A stretch of 64,000 nt of DNA from Pseudarthrobacter siccitolerans (lineage in GTDB: Bacteria > Actinomycetota > Actinomycetes > Actinomycetales > Micrococcaceae). The notes beneath the pieces are model-generated. The model was not told the origin of the DNA. It saw only the letters and a list, made by a program, of their open reading frames with translations, and searched no databases. The position numbers and the translations under genes were made by a program. This document shows, in pieces, positions 48,128 through 57,073 of the stretch (its first letter is position 1; every line of letters starts with the position of its first letter). The stretch spans positions 744,001-808,000 of the forward strand of contig NZ_JAUSXB010000001.1 in NCBI RefSeq assembly GCF_030823375.1. Reading direction: 5' to 3'.

Positions 48128-48621
48128 TATTCGATGACCTCGCCGGTTGTTTCGTAGGCGGCGATCTTGCCGATGCGGCGCACGTGCCGCTCGTCGTTGC
48201 TGAACGGCTCGGACAGGAAGGCCTCGATCAGCTCCGTTGCTTCGTCCACACTGTGCTGCCGCCCGCCCACGGCCACTACGTTGGCGTCGTTGTGCTCCCG
48301 CGCCAGCGTGGCGGTGGAGTGGTTCCAGGCCAGCGCCGCCCGGACGCCCTTTACTTTGTTGGCGGCAATCTGTTCACCGTTGCCGGACCCGCCCAGCACG
48401 ATGCCCAGGGCGTGCACGCCGGCAGTCTGGTCCGCGACCACGGCCAGGGCGGCGTTGATGCAGAACGACGGGTAGTCATCCTGGGCGTCGTACGCCTTGG
48501 GACCGTGGTCCACCACCTCATACCCCTTGGCGGTCAGGTGGGTGACAAGGTGGGCACTGAGCTCCATGCCTGCGTGGTCGGTGGCGATGTGGACGCGCGG
48601 GAAGGCAGGGGAAGAAGTCAC
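48127..48621 (-). CDS. rpiB: Ribose-5-phosphate isomerase B
   Basis: RpiB interconverts ribose-5-phosphate and ribulose-5-phosphate. The protein has VHIATDHAGMELS, the phosphate-binding LGGSGNGEQIAANKV with the Glu used as catalytic base in the mycobacterial-type enzyme, AWNHSTATLAREHNDANV, and a C-terminal HVRRIGKI. I chose GTG 48621 (164 residues); TTG 48627 is the only earlier start and adds two residues. It overlaps the downstream glycosylase gene by one base. Confidence 0.93.
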   Translation of the reverse strand: MTSSPAFPRVHIATDHAGMELSAHLVTHLTAKGYEVVDHGPKAYDAQDDYPSFCINAALAVVADQTAGVHALGIVLGGSGNGEQIAANKVKGVRAALAWNHSTATLAREHNDANVVAVGGRQHSVDEATELIEAFLSEPFSNDERHVRRIGKIAAYETTGEVIE

Positions 48622-48699
48622 GAGCAAAATCCGTTCGGTGGGCGCTGGCGGCCGGCACGGACGGTGCAGGCCGGGGGCAGGACAACACGGACAAGGATA

Positions 48700-49713
48700 C
48701 TAGGACTCGGGCTGGCCTGCCGCGGATTCGCCGCCGCCCCGCGCCCTTGCCGCCACCCTGGTCAGGACCTCCGCCAGCCGCGCGGCCGAGTCCTGGCTCC
48801 CGCCGCTCACCGCCAGCCGTTGCCCGTCAGTCTTTTTGACGACGACGGCGGGGCCGCTGCTGACGAGCATGGCCGCCGTCCCGCTGTGGTGCCGGTAGCC
48901 CCACCCGCCGAAGTCGGCGGCGCGGACGTCTGCCGCGCTGGCTGCCGAAATGGCCCCGGCGGGTACATCCATAACCGGAAGAACACCGGCGAGGAGCACC
49001 TTGAGACCGCGCCGGTCTGCCTTGATGCGCGCACACAGGAACAGCGCGCCAATAACGGCCAGGACTACGAGCAGCACACCGAGCCAGGGCAAGGCAATGG
49101 CGATCAGCGCGGCCGGAAACAGCGAGGCGATGCCGATCATCACAAAGACTGAGCTGCGGGCGTGCACCCAGAGCCGGATGCTGTCCCGGGACAGATCCGG
49201 ATCCAGCTCCCTGGCAATGGCAAGCTGCAAAGCGCGGTCGTCATCGGGTGACCACTGCTGGTCCGCCTTGTAGACCATCGCGATAGTCACGCCCAAAGAC
49301 ACCGCAGCCCCGCTGCCGACCGCGAGGACGGTCATGTCCACACGGGATTCCCGGGCATCAGCCAGTCCTGCCTGGCCGATCAGCCCGGCGGCAATGACGC
49401 TGGTGACGAAGAGCGTCAGGAACAGCCCCGCTCCCATCATGATGCGGCGCATCAGCACGGGCCTCCTGACCGGCAGCGCCTGGGAAAGGACCAGCCAGCC
49501 CGCGGCCACGATGATCAGCGCGCCACCCGTGACGTAGGCGGCGAAGGGCGCGAAGGAGGCTCCGCCGTCGGCCGTCCACCGGATGGCGAGCGGCTCGGGA
49601 AGGTCCGGCCGGAGCAGGAAGGCACACACCACAAAGGCCACCGCGACCAGCACCGGGAACCCCGCGACGAAACGCAGGGCCCTCGTGTCCACCGATTCCT
49701 TGAACTTGCCCAT
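48700..49713 (-). CDS. DUF1648-type membrane protein
   Basis: The 337-residue protein has about five membrane helices and an N-terminal DUF1648-like segment (DLPEPLAIRWTADGGASFAP between helices 1 and 2). A C-terminal soluble region of about 90 residues looks PH-like (GAISAASAADVRAADFGGWGYRHHSG; VVKKTDGQRLAVSGGSQDSA). Proteins of this type resemble SdpI-like and YhcN-type membrane proteins, but the function is unknown. It is divergent from pepN across 159 bases. Confidence 0.75.
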   Translation of the reverse strand: MGKFKESVDTRALRFVAGFPVLVAVAFVVCAFLLRPDLPEPLAIRWTADGGASFAPFAAYVTGGALIIVAAGWLVLSQALPVRRPVLMRRIMMGAGLFLTLFVTSVIAAGLIGQAGLADARESRVDMTVLAVGSGAAVSLGVTIAMVYKADQQWSPDDDRALQLAIARELDPDLSRDSIRLWVHARSSVFVMIGIASLFPAALIAIALPWLGVLLVVLAVIGALFLCARIKADRRGLKVLLAGVLPVMDVPAGAISAASAADVRAADFGGWGYRHHSGTAAMLVSSGPAVVVKKTDGQRLAVSGGSQDSAARLAEVLTRVAARARGGGESAAGQPES

Positions 49714-49872
49714 AACTAAACGCTACTCCCGCCGCCGTCCGCTGACTTCCTACTTGCCTCCGTACCCCCTGTGAGCCGCGCTACTTGTTATGCCGGGAAG
49801 GAATGCAAGAATGATCAAATGCCCGCTGGGCACCGCCAGCGGGCAGTTGCCAATCTTCCGAAAGGCCCCACT

Positions 49873-52461
49873 TTGCCAGGATTGAATCTGACGCGCGCTG
49901 AAGCCAGCGGGCGTGCCGAACTGATCACTGTCGAGTCCTACGATGTCAGCCTGGACCTGACCCGGGGCGGGAAGGTCTTCGGCAGCACCACCACGGTAAA
50001 GTTCAACGCCAGCCCCGGATCCTCCTCATTCATTGACGCCGTCACCTCCGCGGTTCACAGCGTGACGCTGAACGGCCGCAGCCTTGACCCGGCCATGGTG
50101 TCCGACGGCGTGCGGATCCAGCTGCCGGACCTCGCGGAACACAACGAGCTCACCGTTGTGGCGGACGCCCCGTACATGAACACCGGTGAGGGCCTGCACC
50201 GCTTCGTGGACCCGGTGGACAACGAGGTCTACCTGTACACGCAGTTTGAAGTTCCTGATTCGCGGCGGATGTTCGCCGTGTTCGAGCAGCCGGATCTGAA
50301 GGCCACCTTCGCCTTCACAGTCACTGCCCCCTCGCACTGGGACCTCATCTCCAATTCCCCCACCCCCGCGCCGGTGGAAACCACGCCCGGGGAGGATGGC
50401 GGTGCCCGCTCCGTCTGGTCCTTCTCCCCCACGCCGCGGTTGTCCTCCTACGTCACCGCCCTGATCGCCGGCCCCTACCAGTCTGTGCGCAGCGAGGTCA
50501 CCAGCTCCGACGGGCGGGTGATCCCGCTGGGGGTTTTTGCCCGGAAATCGCTGATGCAGTACCTGGACGCCGAAAACATTTTTGAGCTGACCCGGCAGGG
50601 CTTCGCGTTTTTTGAGGCGCAGTTCGGCTGCCCGTACCCGTTCGAGAAATACGACCAGCTGTTCGTGCCGGAGTTCAACGCCGGCGCCATGGAAAATGCC
50701 GGCGCCGTCACCATCCTCGAGGGCTACGTTTTCCGCAGCAAGGTCACCGGCGCCCAGATCGAACGCCGCGCCATCACCGTGCTCCACGAGCTCGCCCACA
50801 TGTGGTTCGGCGACCTCGTGACCATGCGCTGGTGGAACGACCTCTGGCTCAATGAGTCCTTCGCGGAGTACATGTCGCACCTCGCGGCCGTTGAGGCCAC
50901 CTCGTTTACCAGCGCCTGGACCACCTTCGCCTCGGTGGAGAAATCCTGGGCCTACCGCCAGGACCAGCTGCCCACGACCCACCCCATTTTCGCCGCGATC
51001 AACGACCTCCAGGATGTGGAGGTGAACTTCGACGGCATCACCTACGCGAAGGGCGCTTCCGTCCTCCGCCAGCTGGTGGCGTGGGTGGGGCCGGAGCAGT
51101 TTATGGCCGGCGTGCGGGAGTACTTTGCCAAGCATTCCTGGCAGAACACTGAGCTGCGGGACCTCCTGGTGGAGCTGGAGAAGGCCAGCGGCCGCGACCT
51201 GGATGAATGGGGACGGCAATGGCTGGAGACGGCCGGCGTGAACACCCTCAAGCCGGAGCTGCAGGTGGACGGCGAGGGCAGGCTCACGTCCTTCGCCATA
51301 GTGCAGTCGGCGGTCGAAGAGTGGCCCACCATCCGTCCGCACCGGCTGGCTGTGGGGTTCTACAACCTCAACGGCAGCGGCAAGCTGGAGCGGGTGCACC
51401 GCGAGGAACTGGATGTCGACGGCGAACGTACCGAAGTGCCCGCGCTGGCGGGGCTCGCCCAGCCGGACCTCATCCTGGTCAACGATGACGACCTTGCCTA
51501 TGCCAAGGTGCGGCTGGACGAAAAGTCACTGGCCACTGCCACCGCACACCTGAAGGACTTCAGCCAGAGCCTGCCGCGGACGCTGGTGTGGAACTCCGCC
51601 TGGGACGCTGCCCGCGACGGCGAGACCCCGGCCCGGCGGTACGTGGAACTGATCCTTGCCAACGTGGCGGCGGAGACGGATTCCTCGGTGATCCTGGTCC
51701 AGCTCCGGCAGCTGGCCACCACCCTGAACTTCTATGTGGCCGAGGAGCACCGGAAGGCGACGGCGGTGGCTGCCGCGGACAAGCTGTGGGAGCTGGCGTC
51801 CGAGGTGCCGGGCGGCTCGGACGCCCAGCTGCAGTTCGTGAAGTCGTTTGCGCTGCTGGCCGGCAGCGGAACCCAGCTGGACCGGGTTGCGGGCCTCCTC
51901 GACGGCTCGCTCGTCCTGGAGGGCCTGGCTGTTGACCAGGACCTGCGGTGGGAGCTGGTCACCTCGCTCGTGGCAGGCGGCCGGCTGGGCCAGGGCGGCA
52001 TCGACGCCGAACTCGGGCGGGACAACACCTCGAGCGGACAAAATGCCGCCGCCCAGGCGAAGGCCGCCATCCCCACACCGGAGGCCAAGGCTGCGGCCTG
52101 GGAATCGATCGTGGTGAAAGGCGAACTGTCCAACGCACTTCAGGGTTCGGCGATCAACGGCTTTATGCGGGTCCTGGACCGGTCCCTGCTGGAGCCGTAC
52201 GCCGAGAAGTATTTCCAGGCGGTGCCGGGGATCATGGAAACGCGGACGCACGCACTTGCCCAGCAGATCGTCGTCGGGCTCTACCCCTCCCTCCTGACCA
52301 CCCAGGCCATCGTTGACAGGACGGACGGCTTCCTGGCCTCGCTTCCGCCCGAAAGCGCGGCGCTCCGGCGGCTCATGCTGGAGAACCGCGACGGCGTTGC
52401 CCGGGCTTTGCGCGCCCGCGCGGCCGATGTCCTTCCCGGCGAAGCAGTTCCGGCAGTATGA
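49873..52461 (+). CDS. pepN: Aminopeptidase N (M1 family)
   Basis: The 862-residue zinc aminopeptidase has the exopeptidase motif GAMEN (EFNAGAMENAGAVT, about residue 275) and the zinc site HELAHMWFGDLV followed by NESFAEYMSH. A helical ERAP1-type C-terminal domain completes it. It removes N-terminal residues from peptides in the cytoplasm. I chose the TTG at 49873 because it gives the family N-terminus MPGLNLTRAEA and has AAAGG at 9 bases. The longer frame to 49771 adds 34 residues with no family likeness. The stop overlaps the OsmC gene start (ATGA). Confidence 0.94.
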   Translation: MPGLNLTRAEASGRAELITVESYDVSLDLTRGGKVFGSTTTVKFNASPGSSSFIDAVTSAVHSVTLNGRSLDPAMVSDGVRIQLPDLAEHNELTVVADAPYMNTGEGLHRFVDPVDNEVYLYTQFEVPDSRRMFAVFEQPDLKATFAFTVTAPSHWDLISNSPTPAPVETTPGEDGGARSVWSFSPTPRLSSYVTALIAGPYQSVRSEVTSSDGRVIPLGVFARKSLMQYLDAENIFELTRQGFAFFEAQFGCPYPFEKYDQLFVPEFNAGAMENAGAVTILEGYVFRSKVTGAQIERRAITVLHELAHMWFGDLVTMRWWNDLWLNESFAEYMSHLAAVEATSFTSAWTTFASVEKSWAYRQDQLPTTHPIFAAINDLQDVEVNFDGITYAKGASVLRQLVAWVGPEQFMAGVREYFAKHSWQNTELRDLLVELEKASGRDLDEWGRQWLETAGVNTLKPELQVDGEGRLTSFAIVQSAVEEWPTIRPHRLAVGFYNLNGSGKLERVHREELDVDGERTEVPALAGLAQPDLILVNDDDLAYAKVRLDEKSLATATAHLKDFSQSLPRTLVWNSAWDAARDGETPARRYVELILANVAAETDSSVILVQLRQLATTLNFYVAEEHRKATAVAAADKLWELASEVPGGSDAQLQFVKSFALLAGSGTQLDRVAGLLDGSLVLEGLAVDQDLRWELVTSLVAGGRLGQGGIDAELGRDNTSSGQNAAAQAKAAIPTPEAKAAAWESIVVKGELSNALQGSAINGFMRVLDRSLLEPYAEKYFQAVPGIMETRTHALAQQIVVGLYPSLLTTQAIVDRTDGFLASLPPESAALRRLMLENRDGVARALRARAADVLPGEAVPAV

Positions 52462-52940
52462 GCCTCAGTGAGCACCGGTACGCACTGACCGTCCAGTGGA
52501 CGGGCAACCTGGGCGAGGGCACGTCGTCCTACCGCGGCTACTCGCGGGACCATGACCTGCTCATCCCCGGCCTGCCGGTGCTCAGGGGGTCTTCAGATCC
52601 GACCTTCCACGGAGACCGGGAGCGTTACAACCCGGAACAGCTGCTCCTGGCCGCCCTGGCCCAGTGCCACATGCTCTCCTACCTGCATGTGGCGGTGAAG
52701 CACGGCGTGGTGGTGACTGACTACCGCGACGACGCCTCCGGGCTGATGCGCCTGAACCGGGACGGCAGCGGCCAGTTCGAGTCCGTCACGCTGCACCCGC
52801 GCGTTACCGTGGCGGACGAAGGCCAGGTGGAGCTGGCCGGCCGCCTGCATCACGAGGCGAACCGGGTCTGCTTCATTGCCCGCAGCGTGAACTTCCCGGT
52901 GGAACACGCGCCCGAGACGGTGGCCGGCCAGCCGAACTAA
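52458..52940 (+). CDS. OsmC-family peroxiredoxin-like protein
   Basis: The 160-residue OsmC/Ohr-fold protein has GDRERYNPEQLLLAALAQCHMLSYLHVA with one reactive Cys. The usual second Cys region reads VCFIARSVNFPV with its Cys near residue 138, so the peroxidatic pair may be intact. It could reduce organic hydroperoxides. The ATG overlaps the pepN stop (GTATGAGC), so it is translationally coupled to pepN. Confidence 0.88.
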   Translation: MSLSEHRYALTVQWTGNLGEGTSSYRGYSRDHDLLIPGLPVLRGSSDPTFHGDRERYNPEQLLLAALAQCHMLSYLHVAVKHGVVVTDYRDDASGLMRLNRDGSGQFESVTLHPRVTVADEGQVELAGRLHHEANRVCFIARSVNFPVEHAPETVAGQPN

Positions 52941-52945
52941 CGCCC

Positions 52946-52971
52946 GCGGCGGGCTCCGTTGGGCCCGCCGC
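52946..52971. terminator. Bidirectional hairpin between OsmC gene and epimerase gene
   Basis: GCGGCGGGC (52946-52954) pairs with GCCCGCCGC (52963-52971) between convergent stops. It has no T-run. Confidence 0.5.
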
Positions 52972-52979
52972 CGGCCAGC

Positions 52980-53975
52980 TCAGGCAGCGTCCTGCAGGAT
53001 CCGCACCAGCCGCGCCTCCGTCTCCGGCGTCAGGCCAGCCTTCCGTTGCCGGTCCAGCCCGCGTTCGCGTTCGTCGGTTAACGTGTCTGCGAGCGTTTGG
53101 CGCCAGGGCCGGAGCCGCAAGCCAGCCGCCACGGCCGCCTTGTTGCTCCGCGCCATAAATCCCTCATGCCCGGGCGGGAGCCAGAGCGGCAGGGAATCCG
53201 GGCCAGCCCAGTACTTGACGCCCTGCTCCGCCAGCCAGTCCACCGATGCGGGCAACACGTCGTTGGCGTGACCTGCAGCCTGCCGCGCGGCGTCGAGGTA
53301 GTGGCCGAACTGAACCTGGTCCCCCAAAGCGTTCAGTGCACCGGTAATGCCCTGCTCTGCCGCCAGCAGGATCCAGGCGGCGAGGTCCCGGACGTCGATC
53401 ACCTGGGTTGGGGCGTCGTCGATTGCGGGCACGAGGGCCGGCTTCCCGTCCCTGGCAAGACGGGCCGGCCAGTAGCCGTAGCGGTCCGATCCGTCCCCGG
53501 GACCACCGATCAGGCCAGCACGGCAGAGGTGGGCTTTGCCGCCCGCGGCCCGGAGCGTCGCCTCCTCGATGGCGGCTTTCGACTCACCGTAGTTTTCGGT
53601 GGTCGAGGGAGTACCCGGGGCCAGCGCGGGAAGGAGGACTGCATCCTCTTCCGCACCGGGAACAGATGCATCGGCGTAGACAGAGCAACTGGAGACGAAC
53701 GTCCAGTGCGCCGCCCTGTGTGCCAGGGCGTGCAGCGCTTCCGCCGCGGGCACCGGATCGCGTGCGACGTCGATGACCTCGTCCCACTCGCGTTTCGCCG
53801 CGTCCTCGTAGGCCTCCACGCCCAGCGAGCGGTCGGCTTGCAGCCAGGCGGCTCCCTGCGGAGGATCGGAGGCTGAACCCCGGGCAAGGCAGGTGACCTG
53901 ATGGCCGCCGGCGACTGCCTGGCGGGCGATTTCTGCGGACAGGAAGGCTGTTCCACCCAAGACAAGAATGCGCAT
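52980..53975 (-). CDS. NAD-dependent epimerase/reductase-like protein (extended SDR)
   Basis: The 331-residue protein has a Rossmann start (RILVLGGTAFLSAEIARQA), a Ser-containing strand (HWTFVSSCSVYAD) and YGESKAA (YxxxK). The C-terminal substrate domain is reduced (DVRDLAAWILLAAEQG). It is an atypical or extended SDR similar to isoflavone-reductase-like and sugar-nucleotide epimerase-like proteins. The substrate is unknown. It is monocistronic and divergent from the mechanosensitive channel gene. Confidence 0.85.
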   Translation of the reverse strand: MRILVLGGTAFLSAEIARQAVAGGHQVTCLARGSASDPPQGAAWLQADRSLGVEAYEDAAKREWDEVIDVARDPVPAAEALHALAHRAAHWTFVSSCSVYADASVPGAEEDAVLLPALAPGTPSTTENYGESKAAIEEATLRAAGGKAHLCRAGLIGGPGDGSDRYGYWPARLARDGKPALVPAIDDAPTQVIDVRDLAAWILLAAEQGITGALNALGDQVQFGHYLDAARQAAGHANDVLPASVDWLAEQGVKYWAGPDSLPLWLPPGHEGFMARSNKAAVAAGLRLRPWRQTLADTLTDERERGLDRQRKAGLTPETEARLVRILQDAA

Positions 53976-54093
53976 GCGGCCACGCTACGGCGCTAGGGTT
54001 GAAGGAGAACAGAGCCTTCCGCGCCGGGCGTAACCGGCGCTCCGGCACCCGTAGCCCGGCGCCGCCGGGGAACCCCAGGAGTATTTCCCCCTT

Positions 54094-54783
54094 ATGGTCA
54101 GCATGTTGTCGATCCTTCCCAACGCCACCACCGAGCCGGACGGCATCAGCATCACGGGCATCGTGATCAGCCTCGGCGTGGGCGTTGCCATCTGGCTGGT
54201 TGCCACCTTTGTTATTTCCCGCATCACCACCCGTGTGGCGGCAGGCAGTAACTTTTTCAAGCGCCCCACCTTCAAATGGGCTGCACCGGCCCTGCGGGCC
54301 CTGGATCACGAACGGAGAGTCCAGCGCGCGGAAACGATCGGATCACTGCTGAACAGCATCGTTGGCGTGCTGGTGGTTGTCATCACCAGCATGTACGTCC
54401 TGCAGAACCTGGACATTAACATCGCACCACTCCTCACCAGCGTGGGCATCCTGGGTGTTGCCATCGGTTTCGGTGCCCAGCAGCTGATCCGCGACTTCCT
54501 GGCCGGAATTTTTATTACCATTGAAGACCAGTACGGAATAGGCGACGTGATCGAAACCAGCGAGGTAGTAGGTGTGGTGGAGTCCATGGGGCTGCGCATC
54601 ACCCGGGTACGCTCCGACGACGGCGCCATCTGGTACCTCCGCAACGGCGAGATCCTCCGCGTGGGCAACCGTTCGCAGGGAACCTACGTGCCCCTGCATG
54701 AGTCAACCGACGGGACAACGGACCAGGGAAGCGACCACGGCGCCGCCGAGACCAAAAAGACTGACCAGAAAGCCGGAGAGTAG
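54094..54783 (+). CDS. MscS-type small-conductance mechanosensitive channel (short form)
   Basis: The 229-residue protein has three membrane helices and the MscS pore/beta region: LGVAIGFGAQQLIRDFLAGIFITIEDQYGIGDVIE, then GVVESMGLRITRVRSDDGAIWYLRNGEILRVGNRSQG. It stops after the beta domain, so the C-terminal alpha/beta cage of E. coli MscS is missing and is replaced by a short charged tail. It should release solutes on hypo-osmotic shock. The ATG at 54094 has AGGAG 12 bases upstream; ATG 54103 is also possible. The globin gene follows 2 bases after the stop. Confidence 0.88.
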   Translation: MVSMLSILPNATTEPDGISITGIVISLGVGVAIWLVATFVISRITTRVAAGSNFFKRPTFKWAAPALRALDHERRVQRAETIGSLLNSIVGVLVVVITSMYVLQNLDINIAPLLTSVGILGVAIGFGAQQLIRDFLAGIFITIEDQYGIGDVIETSEVVGVVESMGLRITRVRSDDGAIWYLRNGEILRVGNRSQGTYVPLHESTDGTTDQGSDHGAAETKKTDQKAGE

Positions 54784-54785
54784 CG

Positions 54786-55238
54786 ATGACCATCCCCATC
54801 GAACCCCAGCGCCCACGCCAGCTGATGCAGAACGATCCATTCAGCCAGCCCGGCTACACGGACAACTTCTATGACGCCGTGGGCGGCCACGAAACGTTCG
54901 TCAAGCTGATCGATGTGTTTTACGACGGCGTGGCAACAGATCCGCTGCTCCGGCCCATGTACCCGGAAGAGGACTTGGCACCGGCCAAGCGCCGGTTCCT
55001 GATGTTCCTCGAACAGTACTGGGGCGGTCCCACCACGTATGGGGAAGAGCGCGGCCATCCCCGGCTGCGCATGCGGCACATGCCGTTCCAGGTGACATCC
55101 GAAGCGAAGGACCGCTGGCTGTTCCACATGCGCGCGGCCGTGGACGCACTGGAACTGCCGCCGCTGTATGAAGGAACCCTCTGGGACTACATGGAGCGTG
55201 CCGCCCTGTCGATGGTGAACAGCCAGTCCGGCCAGTGA
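54786..55238 (+). CDS. Group II truncated haemoglobin (trHbO type)
   Basis: The 150-residue 2-over-2 globin has FYDAVGGHETFVKLIDVFYDGV (helix B with Tyr), FLEQYWGGPTTYGEERGHPRLRMRHMPF carrying the proximal His, and KDRWLFHM with the Trp typical of group II. It binds O2 or other haem ligands. The ATG lies 2 bases after the stop of the channel gene with GGAGAG upstream, so the two are one unit. Confidence 0.95.
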   Translation: MTIPIEPQRPRQLMQNDPFSQPGYTDNFYDAVGGHETFVKLIDVFYDGVATDPLLRPMYPEEDLAPAKRRFLMFLEQYWGGPTTYGEERGHPRLRMRHMPFQVTSEAKDRWLFHMRAAVDALELPPLYEGTLWDYMERAALSMVNSQSGQ

Positions 55239-55269
55239 CTCCGGGGACTGCCCGCTGCAGCGTTTGCCG

Positions 55270-55929
55270 TTAGAGTAGTCCGCTTCCGGTCCGTGCGAGG
55301 ACGTGCCCGCGGGGACCGGTCAGCCGGAACCAGCGTCCTGCGCGGTAGACCTTCTGGTCGCCGTCGCCCAGGAACCCAAGGGTCAGGGCCGCGAAGGCAG
55401 CCCCTGCCGGCAGTCCGGTGTCATCCAGTTCCCTGCCCCAAACGGCGGCCCGGGCGTTATTAACGATGAGCGCGCCGGGTTTGTCCGGCACAATCCCGGC
55501 CACTTCCGCGATGCCTGCCTCAGCGGCCGCCCGCAACTCTGCGTCGCTGCGCGAACCCATCAGCTCCCATCCGCTCCTGGGGGCGCCTACCCCGGTCCAG
55601 GATTCGGTGACGGTGGACGGCGGAACCGGCAGCTCGACGTCGTCCTCCCCCGCCCGGGCAAGGCGGTCCAGCACTGCGGCCAGGGGCACGGTGACGTCCG
55701 TTCCGGACGGCTCGGCCAACGCCATGGTGCGCAACCCCAGGATGGTGGGCGTCGACTCGCCAAGCGCCCGCGGCCGCAGCACGCAGACGTACGCGGCGAG
55801 GACGGACCCTGCCGCCTGAAGCCGGATGGCGCCGTCGTCAATTGCTTTTGCCCGCGTGGCGAAGGTCTTCAGATCAGCGAGGTCGCGGGGATCGGTAAAA
55901 CGGAAGGACGAGGTGAGGAGATCAGACAC
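55270..55929 (-). CDS. Conserved protein of unknown function
   Basis: With the GTG at 55929 it has 219 residues (SDLLTSSFRFTDPRDLADL at the start); a TTG at 55989 would add 20 residues and run almost into the divergent thioesterase gene. It has no signal peptide and no membrane span. It is Ala/Leu-rich with a strand-helix pattern (GAIRLQAAGSVLAAYVCVLRP; GALIVNNARAAVWGRELDDTG) that I do not match to a named domain. It converges with the globin gene. Confidence 0.65.
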   Translation of the reverse strand: MSDLLTSSFRFTDPRDLADLKTFATRAKAIDDGAIRLQAAGSVLAAYVCVLRPRALGESTPTILGLRTMALAEPSGTDVTVPLAAVLDRLARAGEDDVELPVPPSTVTESWTGVGAPRSGWELMGSRSDAELRAAAEAGIAEVAGIVPDKPGALIVNNARAAVWGRELDDTGLPAGAAFAALTLGFLGDGDQKVYRAGRWFRLTGPRGHVLARTGSGLL

Positions 55930-55992
55930 ACCAAGAACACTACCGGCTGGACCTGTGTTGAGCAGTGCCGGGGCGCCGTCTAGAGTCAAACC

Positions 55993-56973
55993 ATGACTGA
56001 AGCCGACGCCGGACTCCTGGCGCTCCCCAGCGGAGACCCCACCTTATCGCTCATCAATCTTCTCGACCTTGGTGAGCTCGAGGGGGCCCGGACGGATGAG
56101 GACATCTTCCTGGGCCCGTCCCAACAGCAGCCGCACCATCGGGTTTTCGGCGGGCAGGTACTCGCACAGTCACTCACCGCGTCCATCAGGACCGTGGCCC
56201 CCGACCGTTTCGTGCATTCGATGCACGGCTACTTCCTCCGCCCGGGGGACGCGAACAAGCCCATTACCTTTGGTGTGCAGCGGCTCCGGGACGGCAGGTC
56301 CTTCTCGGCGCGGCGGGTACACGCCTATCAGGAAGGCGTGCCCATCCTGTCGATGATTGCCTCCTTCCAGGGCGAGGACGAAGGCATTGAGCACGAATCC
56401 GTGATGCCCAGCGGCATTCCTGACCCGGAATCGCTGCCCAGCACCGCTGACCTGCTGGGAAAGTTCGATCATCCGGTGGCACGGCACTGGGCCTATGAAC
56501 GGCCCTTCGATATCCGCCACGTTGATCCGCCGTTGTATGTTTCGGCGAAGGGCGAGAGGGAAGCACGCAACGCCGTGTGGATGAAGACTTTTGGCCCCAT
56601 GCCGGACGACCCCAACCTGCACCGCGCGGCGCTGGCGTACGCGAGCGACTACACCCTGCTTGAGTCCATCCTGCGGCGGCATGGGCTGAGCTGGATCACC
56701 CCGGGGATGAACGTCGCCAGCCTCGACCACGCCATGTGGTGGCACCGGCCGGCCCGGGTGGACGAATGGCTGCTGTACGTGCAGGAATCACCCAGTGCCC
56801 AGGGCGCCCGTGGGCTGGCCACCGGCAAGATTTTCAACCAGGCAGGGCAGCATGTGGCGTCAGTTGCCCAGGAAGGGATGGTCCGTGTGCCCACCGACCT
56901 GAAGAACAAAGTGGTGGGCGCCTTCCAGTCCAAGGTAATGGAGCACCAAATCCGCAAGGCCTCCAAGGAGTAG
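55993..56973 (+). CDS. tesB: Acyl-CoA thioesterase II (TesB-like)
   Basis: The 326-residue double hot-dog thioesterase has an N-terminal half with RVFGGQVLAQSLTAS and MHGYFLRPGD. The C-terminal half has LAYASDYTLLESILRRHG, SLDHAMWWHRP and GLATGKIFNQAGQHVASVAQEG, containing the Asp, Ser/Thr and Gln active-site positions. It should hydrolyse medium or long acyl-CoAs. The ATG at 55993 is well placed. A strong hairpin after the stop is shared with the convergent ettA. Confidence 0.93.
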   Translation: MTEADAGLLALPSGDPTLSLINLLDLGELEGARTDEDIFLGPSQQQPHHRVFGGQVLAQSLTASIRTVAPDRFVHSMHGYFLRPGDANKPITFGVQRLRDGRSFSARRVHAYQEGVPILSMIASFQGEDEGIEHESVMPSGIPDPESLPSTADLLGKFDHPVARHWAYERPFDIRHVDPPLYVSAKGEREARNAVWMKTFGPMPDDPNLHRAALAYASDYTLLESILRRHGLSWITPGMNVASLDHAMWWHRPARVDEWLLYVQESPSAQGARGLATGKIFNQAGQHVASVAQEGMVRVPTDLKNKVVGAFQSKVMEHQIRKASKE

Positions 56974-57013
56974 CCCGGGCCCTTTTCCCGCTCATGACCC
57001 TGGCGTGCAACGC

Positions 57014-57048
57014 CAACAGGCCGGCACCCGTTGGGTGCCGGCCTGTTG
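57014..57048. terminator. Bidirectional terminator between tesB and ettA
   Basis: CAACAGGCCGGCACCC (57014-57029) pairs perfectly over 16 bp with 57033-57048 and is followed by CTCTTTGC on the plus strand. Confidence 0.8.
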
Positions 57049-57073
57049 CTCTTTGCGCGTCCTGCCCCTGACG